From Membranipora membranacea (taxonomy: Eukaryota; Bryozoa; Gymnolaemata; Cheilostomatida; Membraniporidae), in NCBI GenBank assembly GCA_914767715.1, contig OU612070.1, forward strand, positions 15,457,501 to 15,517,500: a stretch of DNA of 60,000 nucleotides, written 5' to 3'. Of this stretch, positions 34,201 through 44,200 are shown one piece after another (position 1 is the first letter of the stretch; each line of letters opens with the position of its first letter). Made by a program: the position numbers and the translations under genes. The notes below the pieces were generated by a model. It did not search any database and had not been told where the DNA came from. It was given only the letters and a program-made list of their open reading frames with translations.

Positions 34201-37072
34201 TTAACCCACGCCGCATAGGAAAAGCGTGCTGAAAAAAGGGTTGCCTTGAAAACCGCTTATAATAGGATAAAATTTATTTTTGATTCAGAATCTACAACAT
34301 TGAAAACTCACATGGACATAGTTTGGGAAATAATTTTAGTATTTGGATAGTCAATTATAGCATTTTCTGCCTGTTTTGCGGACAATTTGGCAGAATTTTT
34401 CACAAGTTTCGACACTAAAATTAAGATTTATCAACATTCAAGCCTCCAATAATTTGGAAACCCTGTCCCACAGGGTTTTCAATGGTGCAGACTCTGAATC
34501 AAAAATCATTTTTATCCTAACATAAGCGGTTTTCAAGATAACCCTCTTTCAGCAGGTTTTTCCTATGCGGCGTGGGTTAAAAGTACCAAACTGGAGAGAG
34601 GACAACTCCGAATTGAGGCATAAATAAGAGCTCAGAAAACTGTCTACACAGCTTGAAAAATGTGGAGTTGTATGTGTGTGTATTTTTAACCCATCTATCA
34701 TTGCAATAATGGTAGCATTAGACTTAGTACAGTAAAAAGAATTGTGGATTGTTTTGTGTCATAAAAAAACTATTAAAAGCTCTTCTTTCTCTTTTCTGTG
34801 CAACACTTATCTGTATAATCATATCACTGACTTAGACGATTTATTTTGTTTTTCGATTAATTATGCCTACGATTATTTTCTGTGTTTTTTCTTTGTGACT
34901 TCAAAATGATAACGGCAGTCAATAAAATGTATTAAAAAAATACTTTTCGCAAGAGCAGTTTTCACCTCATAGGCACCTCATTGTGACGACACAAGTACAC
35001 ACGTCTTACCTTGGTACTCACTGTTCCTTTGTTTGTGACTCCTACAGTGAGCGCTCATACTTATCGGTGATGAGTGAGCTACAAGCTGTCGATTACACGG
35101 CAAACAAACACAGATCATCTCCAAATCTCTTATGTGAACATGATTTATAAACTTCTCAGCCTCCAACACCCGAGATCCCACGGGCATCTGAAAAACATAC
35201 ATAAAAAGGACTACTTATATAGTGGCCGTAGTGCAATGGGTAGGGCATGGTCTTTCAATTGATAGGTCTTATGTTCGATTCCAAGCTGGTGGTGGTGTCA
35301 TGAAGGGTTCCTGTGCCACAACAGTATACAGTCCGTAGACCTGTACTAAAAACCAAGTGAAATCAAGGTTTCTCACTAAGTATCACTGGATAGAAAGAAT
35401 ATAAATCACAAATGAGAAATTTAAACTTCAAATAATAAATTTATGCTGTTGTATGTCAAACACTACCAATTTAAAAAGAGATGATGTTTTATCAAGCAAT
35501 TAAGCTCAAAATATTCATATACTGTATTTGCATTTAATATTGGTTCTTTTTGAAGGAACAACAATCAAAGTATAGGCTTAGGGACTTTTCACTGAATCAC
35601 ATTTTTCTGTAAGTAGAATATATCATACCTCAGTAATACTCTCACACTCTGCACTGACTGGTACATTATACAGGCTGGCTGAGTAATGTTTGTAGAGCTG
35701 GAGATGTTCATTGGCGCTGGATTCTGATAGTTTTACATGACATAGATCACAGAACAATACAGGGGTGTACGAGACAGGATCTACTTCCACTATATCGCTG
35801 CCGTTATCGCTGCCATGTACCACCGACTGAGAGGCTGTGATTGGCTTATCGACTGGAGGCTGACCAACTGATGGGTTGATGTCCGAGATTGACTTAGCAT
35901 CTTTGTTGAATGGCTTCTTTGTTGAGACAACACCTGTTTGAAAAATTAACAAGGTTACTTGTTGTTTTCAGGCATTCTTTGTCATTTCTTTGCTGATTGA
36001 TTAACGGGCTGTTAAAAAAATAGCCGTTAGGAGTACTGATGGTAAGCCCACTTTGCAGTTGCATCTCACAAGGTAATCAGTACAATATATTAATTCCAAG
36101 TGGACAAAGAGGAAAATCTCTCTTCCACACTTACTTGATGAGCCACACAGAGTCTATCTGATGTGGCCTCGTATACCATTGAATGATTGAGTGCTTACTT
36201 GTGGTAAAATCAACAAAGCACTCAGCTATATTCAGAACCTTATCCTGGCCTTTCAAACTTGTACTTGATTCAGTTTCTTTCTTTTTTTCCGTGAGATCCA
36301 TATCCGTAGCGTTGTTCCGAGCTGACACAAGGATATCAGTTGATACAGGTAAATTCATCAGACTGGCAAGGTTGAACAAGTTGAAGTTGGATGTTGGTTC
36401 CTCGGCAGGTTCAGGTGGATCTTCTTTGTCCTTGAACTTTGGATAGAGCTTCCCTTGACTCATCAACGCCGAGTAGCTGTCATCATAGTTCTCTGCCATA
36501 TTTCTATCCCAGGTCATCTTATCAGTGTTTGGCCTAAGAGCTTTTGCAGGTCTTGGGATATCTGGGCCAGTTGGACGTTGCAAATCCGGAGGTTCCATTG
36601 TATTCTGTGAGAGTGTGTTCTGCAGTGGTGCAACAGGCATCGATCCATGCTGATACTGTTGGTGTGAACTCATTGGCAGTGAGGGAAAGGACCACATGGC
36701 TTGCTGAGAACCATTCGTTGGTGGAAAGACTTGCTGTGGTGGTGCTAATGGAACTAATGGTTTCTCCAGATTTGCTGACATCTTACCAGTTGCCAGCAAC
36801 ATTATCTGTGCTGGTATGACAGGTGATGTTAAGGTAGTCTGATGTGAATGTGAATTGTGACTTGTGCAGTTAGAGTTGCCTGCATTTTCATAAGGTGCAG
36901 TCTGTTGTTCTTCAACTTCATCAGTGTAGACAGTATATAAGCTAGTTCCTAGTTGGGAGAAAAGTGAGTCATCATACACATCCATCATTTTAAAGCGCCT
37001 GACAACTTTTCCCTGTTTGTACGCTAGTGATCGTTCTGTGCATCTTTTGTGTGGCTTTTCTTCCGATGACAT
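25250..37072 (-). CDS. eight-zinc-finger protein (C2H2/U1-like), function unknown
   Basis: Eleven exons, all phases agreeing: 36199-37072, 35629-35933, 35010-35187, 33767-33993, 33294-33454, 32178-32294, 31308-31515, 30306-30468, 27628-27809, 26215-26396 and 25250-25469; 2817 bases, 938 aa. Residues 1-291 form a low-complexity Pro/Gln/Ser-rich region starting MSSEEKPHKRCTERS. Then come eight Cys2-His2 fingers, one per exon in exons 2-5 and 7-10; several have the C-x2-C-x11-13-H-x5-H spacing of U1/matrin-type fingers (FCDLC, FLCVNC, FMCDLC, HICEKC). The exon-6 segment (residues 582-621) is charged and helical, without a finger. The sixth finger is C-x4-C; the eighth has a stretched loop of 24 residues. 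The C-terminal exon is basic. U1-type fingers usually bind double-stranded RNA or spliceosomal RNA, so a nuclear RNA role is plausible but inferred. No orthologue recognised. Confidence 0.85.
28500..28906. other. intron DNA with GTAACAG repeats and a poly-G run
   Basis: The motif TGTAACAGATTT or close variants recurs at about 28557, 28742, 28765 and again near 29942. A run of 19 G lies at 28891-28909. All of it is in the intron between zinc-finger exons 8 and 9. Confidence 0.5.
28907..29143. mobile_element. MITE with GGGTCTTTCAAT ends, family R copy 1
   Basis: The left end GGGTCTTTCAATTAGAAT is the approximate complement of the right end ATTCTTATTGAAAGACCC. Internal GCTCAGTGAGTGAGCGAT and GCTAGGCTCT blocks are shared with the element at 42659-42833. 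About 237 bp, no coding capacity. Confidence 0.65.
31041..31304. mobile_element. pogo/Tigger-like MITE carrying a nested hairpin element
   Basis: Starts CAGTGCAGTTCACTTAATTC and ends TTACACTG next to TA. Its body matches the element at 59088-59261. Ends of the CAGTG type with TA targets suggest the Tc1/mariner-pogo superfamily (inference). A family P hairpin element is inserted in it at 31148-31277. The right end abuts the donor of the zinc-finger exon at 31308-31515. Confidence 0.65.
31148..31277. mobile_element. palindromic MITE, family P copy 4, with 20-bp perfect core hairpin
   Basis: Opens AGACCAGGTTTGGACCATTT. The centre is an exact 20-bp stem: CACTGGTCAAGCCGCAGGCA (31194-31213) pairs with 31215-31234 around a single base. 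It is nested inside the 31041-31304 element. Confidence 0.7.
31800..31905. mobile_element. palindromic MITE, family P copy 5 (diverged)
   Basis: Opens AGACCAATTTAAGTCTAGTT and ends CAACTGGAATGCAGGCTAAC. The arms are weaker than in other copies. It is in a zinc-finger-gene intron. Confidence 0.5.
32848..33187 (-). repeat. tandemly duplicated tRNA-like SINE with amplified 16-18-bp end
   Basis: Two 123-bp units start at 32848 and 32971 (each ACTCCTCTATAGTGGTAG). Each contains, on the minus strand, a tRNA-like segment with a B-box-like GGATCAAATCCCAT and an A-box-like TGTGTAGAGCGCC. The distal end, CTCTACACACTGAGGG with or without CG, is then repeated seven times up to 33187. It lies in the intron downstream of the zinc-finger exon at 33294-33454. 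Confidence 0.7.
33523..33660. mobile_element. palindromic MITE, family P copy 6
   Basis: Opens AGACCGAGTTTTGTCGAGTT and ends GAATGCAGGCAAACGAGATC, with family P ends. It lies about 70 bp upstream (minus-strand sense) of the zinc-finger exon ending at 33454. Confidence 0.6.
34135..34646. mobile_element. non-autonomous DNA element with about 165-bp inverted repeats, family Q
   Basis: The left arm (34135-34300) and right arm (about 34480-34646) are near-perfect complements, beginning TAGACAGTTTTCTGAGCTC and containing CGGAGTTGTCCTCTCTCC and CCACGCCGCATAGG. About 180 bases separate the arms. There is no coding capacity. It is the reason for a spurious N-terminal extension of the frame at 33767-33993. 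Confidence 0.75.
35219..35300 (+). repeat. tRNA-derived SINE head, family 2
   Basis: Contains an A-box-like TAGTGCAATGGG and a B-box ATGTTCGATTCC at normal tRNA spacing. The 5' end GTGGCCG has no complementary 3' partner, so no acceptor stem forms; it is a retroposon head, not a tRNA gene. Confidence 0.5.
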
Positions 37073-37361
37073 ATTTGTTGTCCTACAGCAAAGATTTATC
37101 AAGCAGTTTATACAAACTGAAAGGAAGAGCTTAAACTGACTAACTATATAGTGTCGTATATACTGTAAAGTGGATTATTTCCGGATACTACATTAGGTTG
37201 AAATGAAACTAAGTCATAGTTCGCTTAGATCAACGAGGGCTTTGCGGGACAGCGACCAGTGAAGAGAGTCAGTTTGTTACATATATAGGGGCAAGTGTGA
37301 TGGAGTGGGTGTGTGTTGGATAATATCGGGGTTGAGATTGGCTTTGGGAGATGTTTACCCG

Positions 37362-37492
37362 AGGGTGCTGAGGCTGGAACAATCAACCTTTCCAAGCTTC
37401 CTAGTGGGACTTGAACCCACAACTCCTGAGGCGCCAAGCGTCTGGCAGTGCATAGCAAGTGCGCTAGCCTATAAGCGCCATCTCACCATCCC
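37362..37492 (-). repeat. tRNA-derived SINE, family 1 copy c
   Basis: On the minus strand: GGGATGGTGAGATGGCGCTT head, B-box GGGTTCAAGTCCCACTAGG, then the tail AAGGTTGATTGTTCCAGCCT. It is about 290 bp upstream of the zinc-finger start codon. Confidence 0.7.
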
Positions 37493-38523
37493 AAAAAAGA
37501 ATGAGTCGATGGCGTTATGTGCTAATTAGCAAGCCCATTATACACTACTCAGAGTTGTGTTCTCTAATCCCACAGCTCAGTCCATTCCACCAACGCCACC
37601 CTATGAAATACATTGTACGTGTTGGGGTTATTGGCCTTAATTGGCCGCTTGCTAGGACCCCTTGTGGTGAGATTTTAGCTGTCTTTCCAGCTTGTCCACA
37701 AGTCTTTCCATGAGTCAGTCAGAAGACTAGTACAAAGGAGGGGAGATTGCCTTCAGATAAAAAACAGTTTTAGCTGGTCTGCATCTTCACCACAACACAG
37801 TGTATCATGTATTTTTGGTTGCAGATCGGCTCTTACAAGCAACAGCATATTGGTCTGCAGAGCCATGACTGTATTATTTGTCTAATAGCTATACCACAGC
37901 CAAGGCTAAGATGCAACCATTAATTCTATAACCAAAATTGCCAGTGGTAAACATTTTGGTGAAAACATTTCTAAAATTTCACATATCTATCCGCACCCAT
38001 AACAAAATAAAGTACAGTTGTGCTGTACCTTTTACCAGTGGTTCCTATATATTGTAGCAGTGGGTTGATATACCCACAAATGAGAATGGCAAAAGTGGAG
38101 AACTGTTTGATACAGGACAGCTATCAAACAGTTCCCCCAGCCATCGATCACACACATCCAACACGTATTCAGACAAGCAAACTTTACCTGCGATTGTACT
38201 CCTTTGCTCTACAAGTCTCATAGGTGTCTTGGGACATGTCCGAAGATCGGTTTCAAGACATCATCCCCAGGGCCTATCCAACATACTACAGCACAATTGT
38301 GCTCTATAATGTAGTGCCGGTATTGCAAAATCATTTCAGTTATAAATCTTAATTTACCAGTGTTGCGAGCCTGCAAGTCAGGGCAATGAAGCAAGAGGGA
38401 GTTCATTGACTAGAGATTTATACATCTATGATGATGTGTGATCTTGTCTTGTATGTATGTCTTGCATGTGCTGTCAAAGCGACTGATACGCTGTGCAGGG
38501 CTGTGAGAAAGCCTGGTGGTGGT

Positions 38524-38594
38524 CATAGGCATCTGGAGTTACAAGCATGTCCAGTATCAACCACTGGACATGCTTGTAACTCCAGATGCCTATG
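38524..38594. repeat. perfect palindromic hairpin, 31-bp stem, 9-base loop
   Basis: CATAGGCATCTGGAGTTACA and the next 11 bases (to 38554) are the exact complement of 38564-38594, with loop TATCAACCA. Both sides are flanked by GTGGTGGT in direct orientation, which could be a target duplication. A perfect stem this long implies recent origin or conservation by pairing. Confidence 0.85.
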
Positions 38595-41230
38595 GTGGTG
38601 GTGCTATCAAGCATTGCCTACTGCTCTGAACCCATCCACCCTCCCCTGGTTATCTACATATTCATTATCATCTCAGTCTGGGCAAGGTTGAGTAACGACA
38701 GGGTGAGGGCCAGGCCAACCAATGAACTACCTCTAGTTCATTGGGGCAACCAAGTCCAAATTCAAAATGTTGAAATAATAGAAAGTAAGTCCTGTGTGTG
38801 TGGGTTGATATAAAACACAGCATATTGTTGTGTGTATGGGAAAATATTTGACATGTTCAATGTTGGTGGTCTCTTTACAACGGCATAAATAAACAAATGA
38901 GTAAATATGTATATCTTAACATATGGATGCACTTCTAGCACAGACATCTATTTCTAAGATTTTTGGTGAGCTGCACTTTCTGGTTCATAAAATTGCCGAT
39001 GACCTTCCATAAACCTTGAGAGTATGAGCCAATGAAATAAAACAAGATATTCAATTTGTCACTACTTCCTGTGCTCAAATTGATAATAAATTTATTCAAT
39101 TAATAGAAGTTGTCCACTTAATGTCCACGAGAAAACAACTTCAAAATTGCCAATGTCCTGTTTATGTCTTTACATCCGCTTCAATCTTATTAATTTATAA
39201 ATATATATATAATCATCAATTTCCTTTCTGTTTCTTTTTTTTTGTTTTTAAACCTTTTTTTCTGGTACTGAGTGCAAAACATTTTGAATGAGATGACTTT
39301 GGTTGCCAACAAAAGTATATTTAATAGCCGACTATGCTACAACTAATGGCACTACTGATCACTCCTTTCATAGTTTTTTATATGACAACAGAGAATAGTT
39401 TTATGGGAAATGTTACGGATAGGAATATGTTATGGGGAATTTTCTCGATGACAGGAGTAGGGATGCAAGTGGAAAGCATTATCTTGAAGTGCTGTTCAGT
39501 TTCTCCTTCGCTGAGTGAGAGCTGTATCACAGCAGAATACTATATCATGAAATTCAAAAGAAGAGCATCATACTCCAACCTTATACAGACGAATAGTAGA
39601 AAAATTGTGTGTATTGTTTTACACCGTGATTTTGGGATGGCAATGCATCAAGCAATATAAAGGATTTGTTCTCAGCTCAGGTAAATGATCACTGAAATGC
39701 TGAGATGCTAAAATATTGCTTCCAGTTTACAGCTTTGGTTTTTGCTCTTCTGTGTAGAGGACAGCATCGCACCACTCACAAAACAAAACACATTCCACCT
39801 TATGATGATACTATATGTTTTAATGGACTCTTTGATTTCTCACACTAAACAACTTTGATGATTATAGTATTGAATCAGTTGTTTTAGATGACATCCAGGA
39901 TTAAAAGAGCTTGTATCTACAGCCAGATACCAAGAGGAAAATGAGATAAGAGCTTTTTATTTGATGGATGTTCGATTGGCTAGCCTTCAGTCAGGCAATG
40001 ACATAAATGGTAGGCTGGAAAAATCCGATATGACACTCCAAACTGCAGTGATTTAATGCCTGACAGATTCCTTTATAAAAAAATTTGTCTTCATTTACAG
40101 GATAGTAAGTGACTGCCATTTAGCATTAGTTTCGGCAAGGTTATTTTGTGGTTTTTGTTATAGTCATAGAGAAGTCGCGTATGTTAAAGCTGATGAGTAA
40201 CTAGTACTTATCGGTGATGCCAAGAAGACGGTGGGAAAATGATGAATATCATGTTTAGACAGGTGTATGTGTGACACTGTAACATGTGAATTAAAGACCT
40301 TCAATCGAAAACATCAGTGTTTCTCATCAAGATTGCCACCGTAACAGGTGTACATTGATGACAACGTTGCATATTATCCTCTCTTCCATACAAAGAAGAC
40401 AACTCTAACATTGAAAATGGGCCTGTATTGTTTTGCTTCCCTTTTGAAATTTTGTTAGCATGCTTGAAATCAGGAAGGAAACAGTGTCCTCTGTCTTTGT
40501 GAGCTCGACATTACTTCATACATCTGTAGAATGTTGTCTGAGATTTGTCATCCATCTCAGACAATGGTATTTAAGGTAAGATTGCGACAATTGTGATTGA
40601 AATTGTGACATTTGTGGCTGATTGCAATTTATAGTGGTGGTCACGACAGTAGACACACACAGGTAAGGCCAGCATTCCAGTACTACCAGGTAATAACCCA
40701 GCTGTTGATCCTTTCTTTAACTTTCCTATTCAATGAATATACTTGATTAGATTGTTTCTAACATGGACAACTTTGAATTGAAAGTGTGTTAACTGTGCCA
40801 CTGTCTTTTTGAACATTGGACACACTTTCAATCTGTACAACTTTAAAGAGTTGATGAAAAAGGTGGAATTTTGTCGGGTTTTCATGAGGGATAACCCCTG
40901 CCTATCATAAAAAAACAGCTGGTTGGCTTGGCTAGAAGAACCAAAAAAATCGTGATTATTGATTCCACTACCTCCGAATCCTAGTCCAATGAATTTGTGT
41001 TTTTTTGTCATTGGTGAAGAGATTATAGAGGACATGAGTACCAGGTCATTATTAAATATCAATCTGTCTTATTCAGGGAAGTGACAGTAACTCATCATGA
41101 AATAATTACCTGCCTGCAATCCATCAGCGACTCTGGTACCAGCTGTGCTGAATGGTATAAGGAAATGTTACTAGGCGACAATCTTATACGGATACATCAT
41201 GGCCTTTATGTCCGTTACAGCCATGCAAAC

Positions 41231-41237
41231 TATAAAA
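41231..41237 (+). promoter_or_regulatory. TATA box of the antistasin/WAP gene
   Basis: TATAAAA lies 66 bases upstream of the ATG at 41297, the right distance for a transcription start near 41260 and a short leader. Confidence 0.6.
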
Positions 41238-41296
41238 CCCTGTTGTTGTCTTGATTTGTCACATTGTTTTTGGAGACACTGAACTGATCTGCCGCC

Positions 41297-44200
41297 ATGA
41301 GGATAGCTTTGATCAGTTTGACACTTACGTGTGCACTCGTATCCACATCAATCGCACTTAGTAAGTAAATATTATATATTATATTATATTATATACTAAA
41401 GCTGCGATACAAGGGTACAGCCAGGAGGAATCTCAAAGATCTCGGCATACCGACAAATGGTTGGCAGATGCTGACTAAAAACAGAGCGAGTTAGCGCAAA
41501 ATGATTCAGAAGCAGAAATCATGGTCTGAACCGATTGACTGCCAGTAGTAGAACCTCTAGTTAGAACACAAAAAGTTCACCGTTATTGAATTGGTGTGAA
41601 ATAGATCCAACATGGACATATCCTACAATGTCCCACTTGAATATCAAAACCACTTCAAAGCGATTTCTTAAAAATTCTGATTATTTTTCCGCTGTCTGTT
41701 TTAGGCGAACCCTACGGAGGGATATCCATCAGGCCTAGTGGACCTTTCAGTAAGTCGTCGATCATGTTGTGTTGCATTTAACCTTCTGTAATATATGACC
41801 TGGCAATTGAGTAACATCTGTTTTTGGTCGCAGTAAAAACCTTGTACAGTATCGGCGTACAGTTAGATAACTTGTCGATCTCAGCAGTGAAAAATTTCTT
41901 ATGCTCACAGTTATTAGACACCATTGTTCTAATTGCCAAACCATATTCATGGATCACCTTGCACGAGATGATTGATTCTTTGATGTGAAAGAATTCTGAA
42001 TGATATTTATTGATATATTCGACATTAATTAAAGCACAAAAGATAACAGATGTATCATTATGCATTTCAAGATGACCATCAGATTAAGCCACAGTTTATC
42101 ATTTATCTACTTCTTCCTCTCATTTGCACATTATCCTTTCGTTTCATGATTTTGATGAGCCTGCAAGTTTTCCAAATTAGAAGTCAAACATTTCTTTTCA
42201 ATTTTCAGCACCACCAATAAGAGACTCTACTTGTCGGTGTGTCAGAGCACCTTGTCCCTGTGCCACCTGTCCACGTCTGCAATGTGACAAGAACTGTGAG
42301 GTGCTTGGCGGCTGGGAAATAGACTCCTTTAACTGTAACACATGTCAGTGCAAAGAAAAAGAGCCCTGCCCGCTCATTAAATGCGCTACAAGTTGCGGTA
42401 CACTGGGCGTCAAAAAAGACAAGAATGGTTGTCAAACCTGCCAATGCAATGGTAAGTTATGGTGCTGCGGTATTTATCCATCTAAATGGACGTCGGTTGA
42501 CAACCACAGGATTGACACTACCAATTGGAGCAGCATTATCAAAGCTAAATAGCTTGTCAACAAGTTGATACAACAGCAAGATGGTGTACCATTTAACAAT
42601 ATTATTCAACATTTCTTGTATGACAACTATATAAATAATAATGGCCAGTCAGCTAAAAGTCTGATCTGAACGCTCAGTCAGTGTGTGATCGTTAACTGCT
42701 AGGCTCTCACTCAGAATACCCTCACTCATTGATGGAGCGATCAGGGAACAAAAATTGTCTTATCGACAGACCAAGTGAGCGAAAATTTTGAGCAATTATT
42801 CTATATAGTAAAGCATCGCTCTTTCTAATCTGCCATAACATGGTGCACCGAGTGATACTAGTATTTACTGACAACGCTGTGAGCTCATTTATAAAAGAAT
42901 GTGATAGCGAATATGAATCATTGTAATAACCTGCTTGAAAAACTATTGTATGACATACCATACCACTCTTTGTGTTGAATAGACATTGTCGTCCTTATTT
43001 CTCACCTCGCCCATAATTTCGCACTTTGATTAGTTGAGTAAAGGACACTGATTGGCTGAGAAAAGAGGATATGTTTCCTCTAGCTGGTGCCAATTGGCGC
43101 TCAACTGTTAGTCATTTATCTCATCAAAGATGTTATTGCCATTGATTGTTTTTTGTTAATCCATAGATTGTGTCATATTAATAATACACATGAGGAAACT
43201 CTATGATTGATCGATGTTCATTATGTGGTTCATGACCTACATGGTACAAACGTGTAACAATGTGTGAGGATGTCACTGGTCTCTCATCGCAGATCATCTG
43301 CTATTATAAATCAATTTGTTAGCAGGATCTGTCACAACTTAGTTATCTGCTGCATGCTTTCTAAGAGGTCAACAAGTTGCATTAAACTATTCATTATTTG
43401 TATACTATGAATAAATAAAATAAAAAAATGACATTGCATGCGCATGCCAATTGTATCTCTTGGCATCATGTTATTTGCTTTATCACAGCGACATTTTTAT
43501 TCATTTTATGCGGAAGGCATAGGTAGCTAGGCTTTATTTCAGATAAAGTAGATTCTATATAACAATATTGATAATACGTAATATTTTATATTATACCAAA
43601 TTATTTTTGTAGACCCCAAGCAGTGTAGGAGATTTTCACCCAGATGCTGGAGGCGTTGCCGCAATGGATACGCTTTGGATGTCGACGGATGCAAAACATG
43701 TAGATGCAGTAAGTATATTATATTTATTATATTATTATTATAAATTATAAAATATTATAAATTATAAAACAATTGAAGTACCTTCTTGAAACTTTCATTC
43801 GTAATTGCATTGAATGAAGGGAACCATTACATAATTTCAATTCCTTGTGAGGGAATGAAGGTTATCGATTTGAAATCACCAAGGTTGATTAAGCTTAGAG
43901 GGAATGAGGCACTTAATTGAATTGGTGTTAACATTAACCTTTGTCTCCACATACCAGGTTTTTCGTTGATAACTGAATCAATTTCAATAGGATTGTGAGT
44001 TTGAAGAGTGCAACAGAATAAAAAGCCTGCTGTGAAAATGTTGATACTAATTCTCCCTAAAAAATCTTTCGAATCATGTGAAAATCATGCTGCTGAATGT
44101 AAAGCAATTTTAATATCAAATCCGATCAACAGTGATGGAGTTATAATTAAAAACCTGGCTTTTGGACTGCTAATCCATGATAGCATCAATGTGACTACAT

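Larger units (their letters stand above)
37073..41230. other. intergenic region without confident gene
   Basis: It contains a SINE (37362-37492), a perfect long hairpin (38524-38594) and otherwise AT-rich sequence. The longest + frame (39334-39660) has no recognisable domain, no splice context and no support. Confidence 0.45.

Noticed and set aside
34001-34216. N-terminal extension of the frame containing zinc-finger exon 4
   Set aside because: A good acceptor at 33994-33996 with the correct phase ends the exon at 33993, and the extension lies partly inside the inverted-repeat element at 34135-34646.
35219-35300. Possible tRNA gene with a TTC anticodon-like loop
   Set aside because: No 7-bp acceptor stem can be formed between the two ends.
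36183-36819. + strand frames over the first zinc-finger exon
   Set aside because: Antisense shadows of the 291-codon minus-strand exon, whose phase joins ten further exons.
38428-38691. 87-codon frame
   Set aside because: It runs through the perfect hairpin at 38524-38594, so its codons are dictated by the palindrome.
39334-39660. 108-codon + strand frame
   Set aside because: No domain, no Kozak or splice context, no partner exon; length is within chance for this AT-rich DNA.
42205-42444. Minus-strand frame of 79 codons
   Set aside because: Antisense of antistasin-like exon 3, whose cysteine pattern and phases are clear on the + strand.
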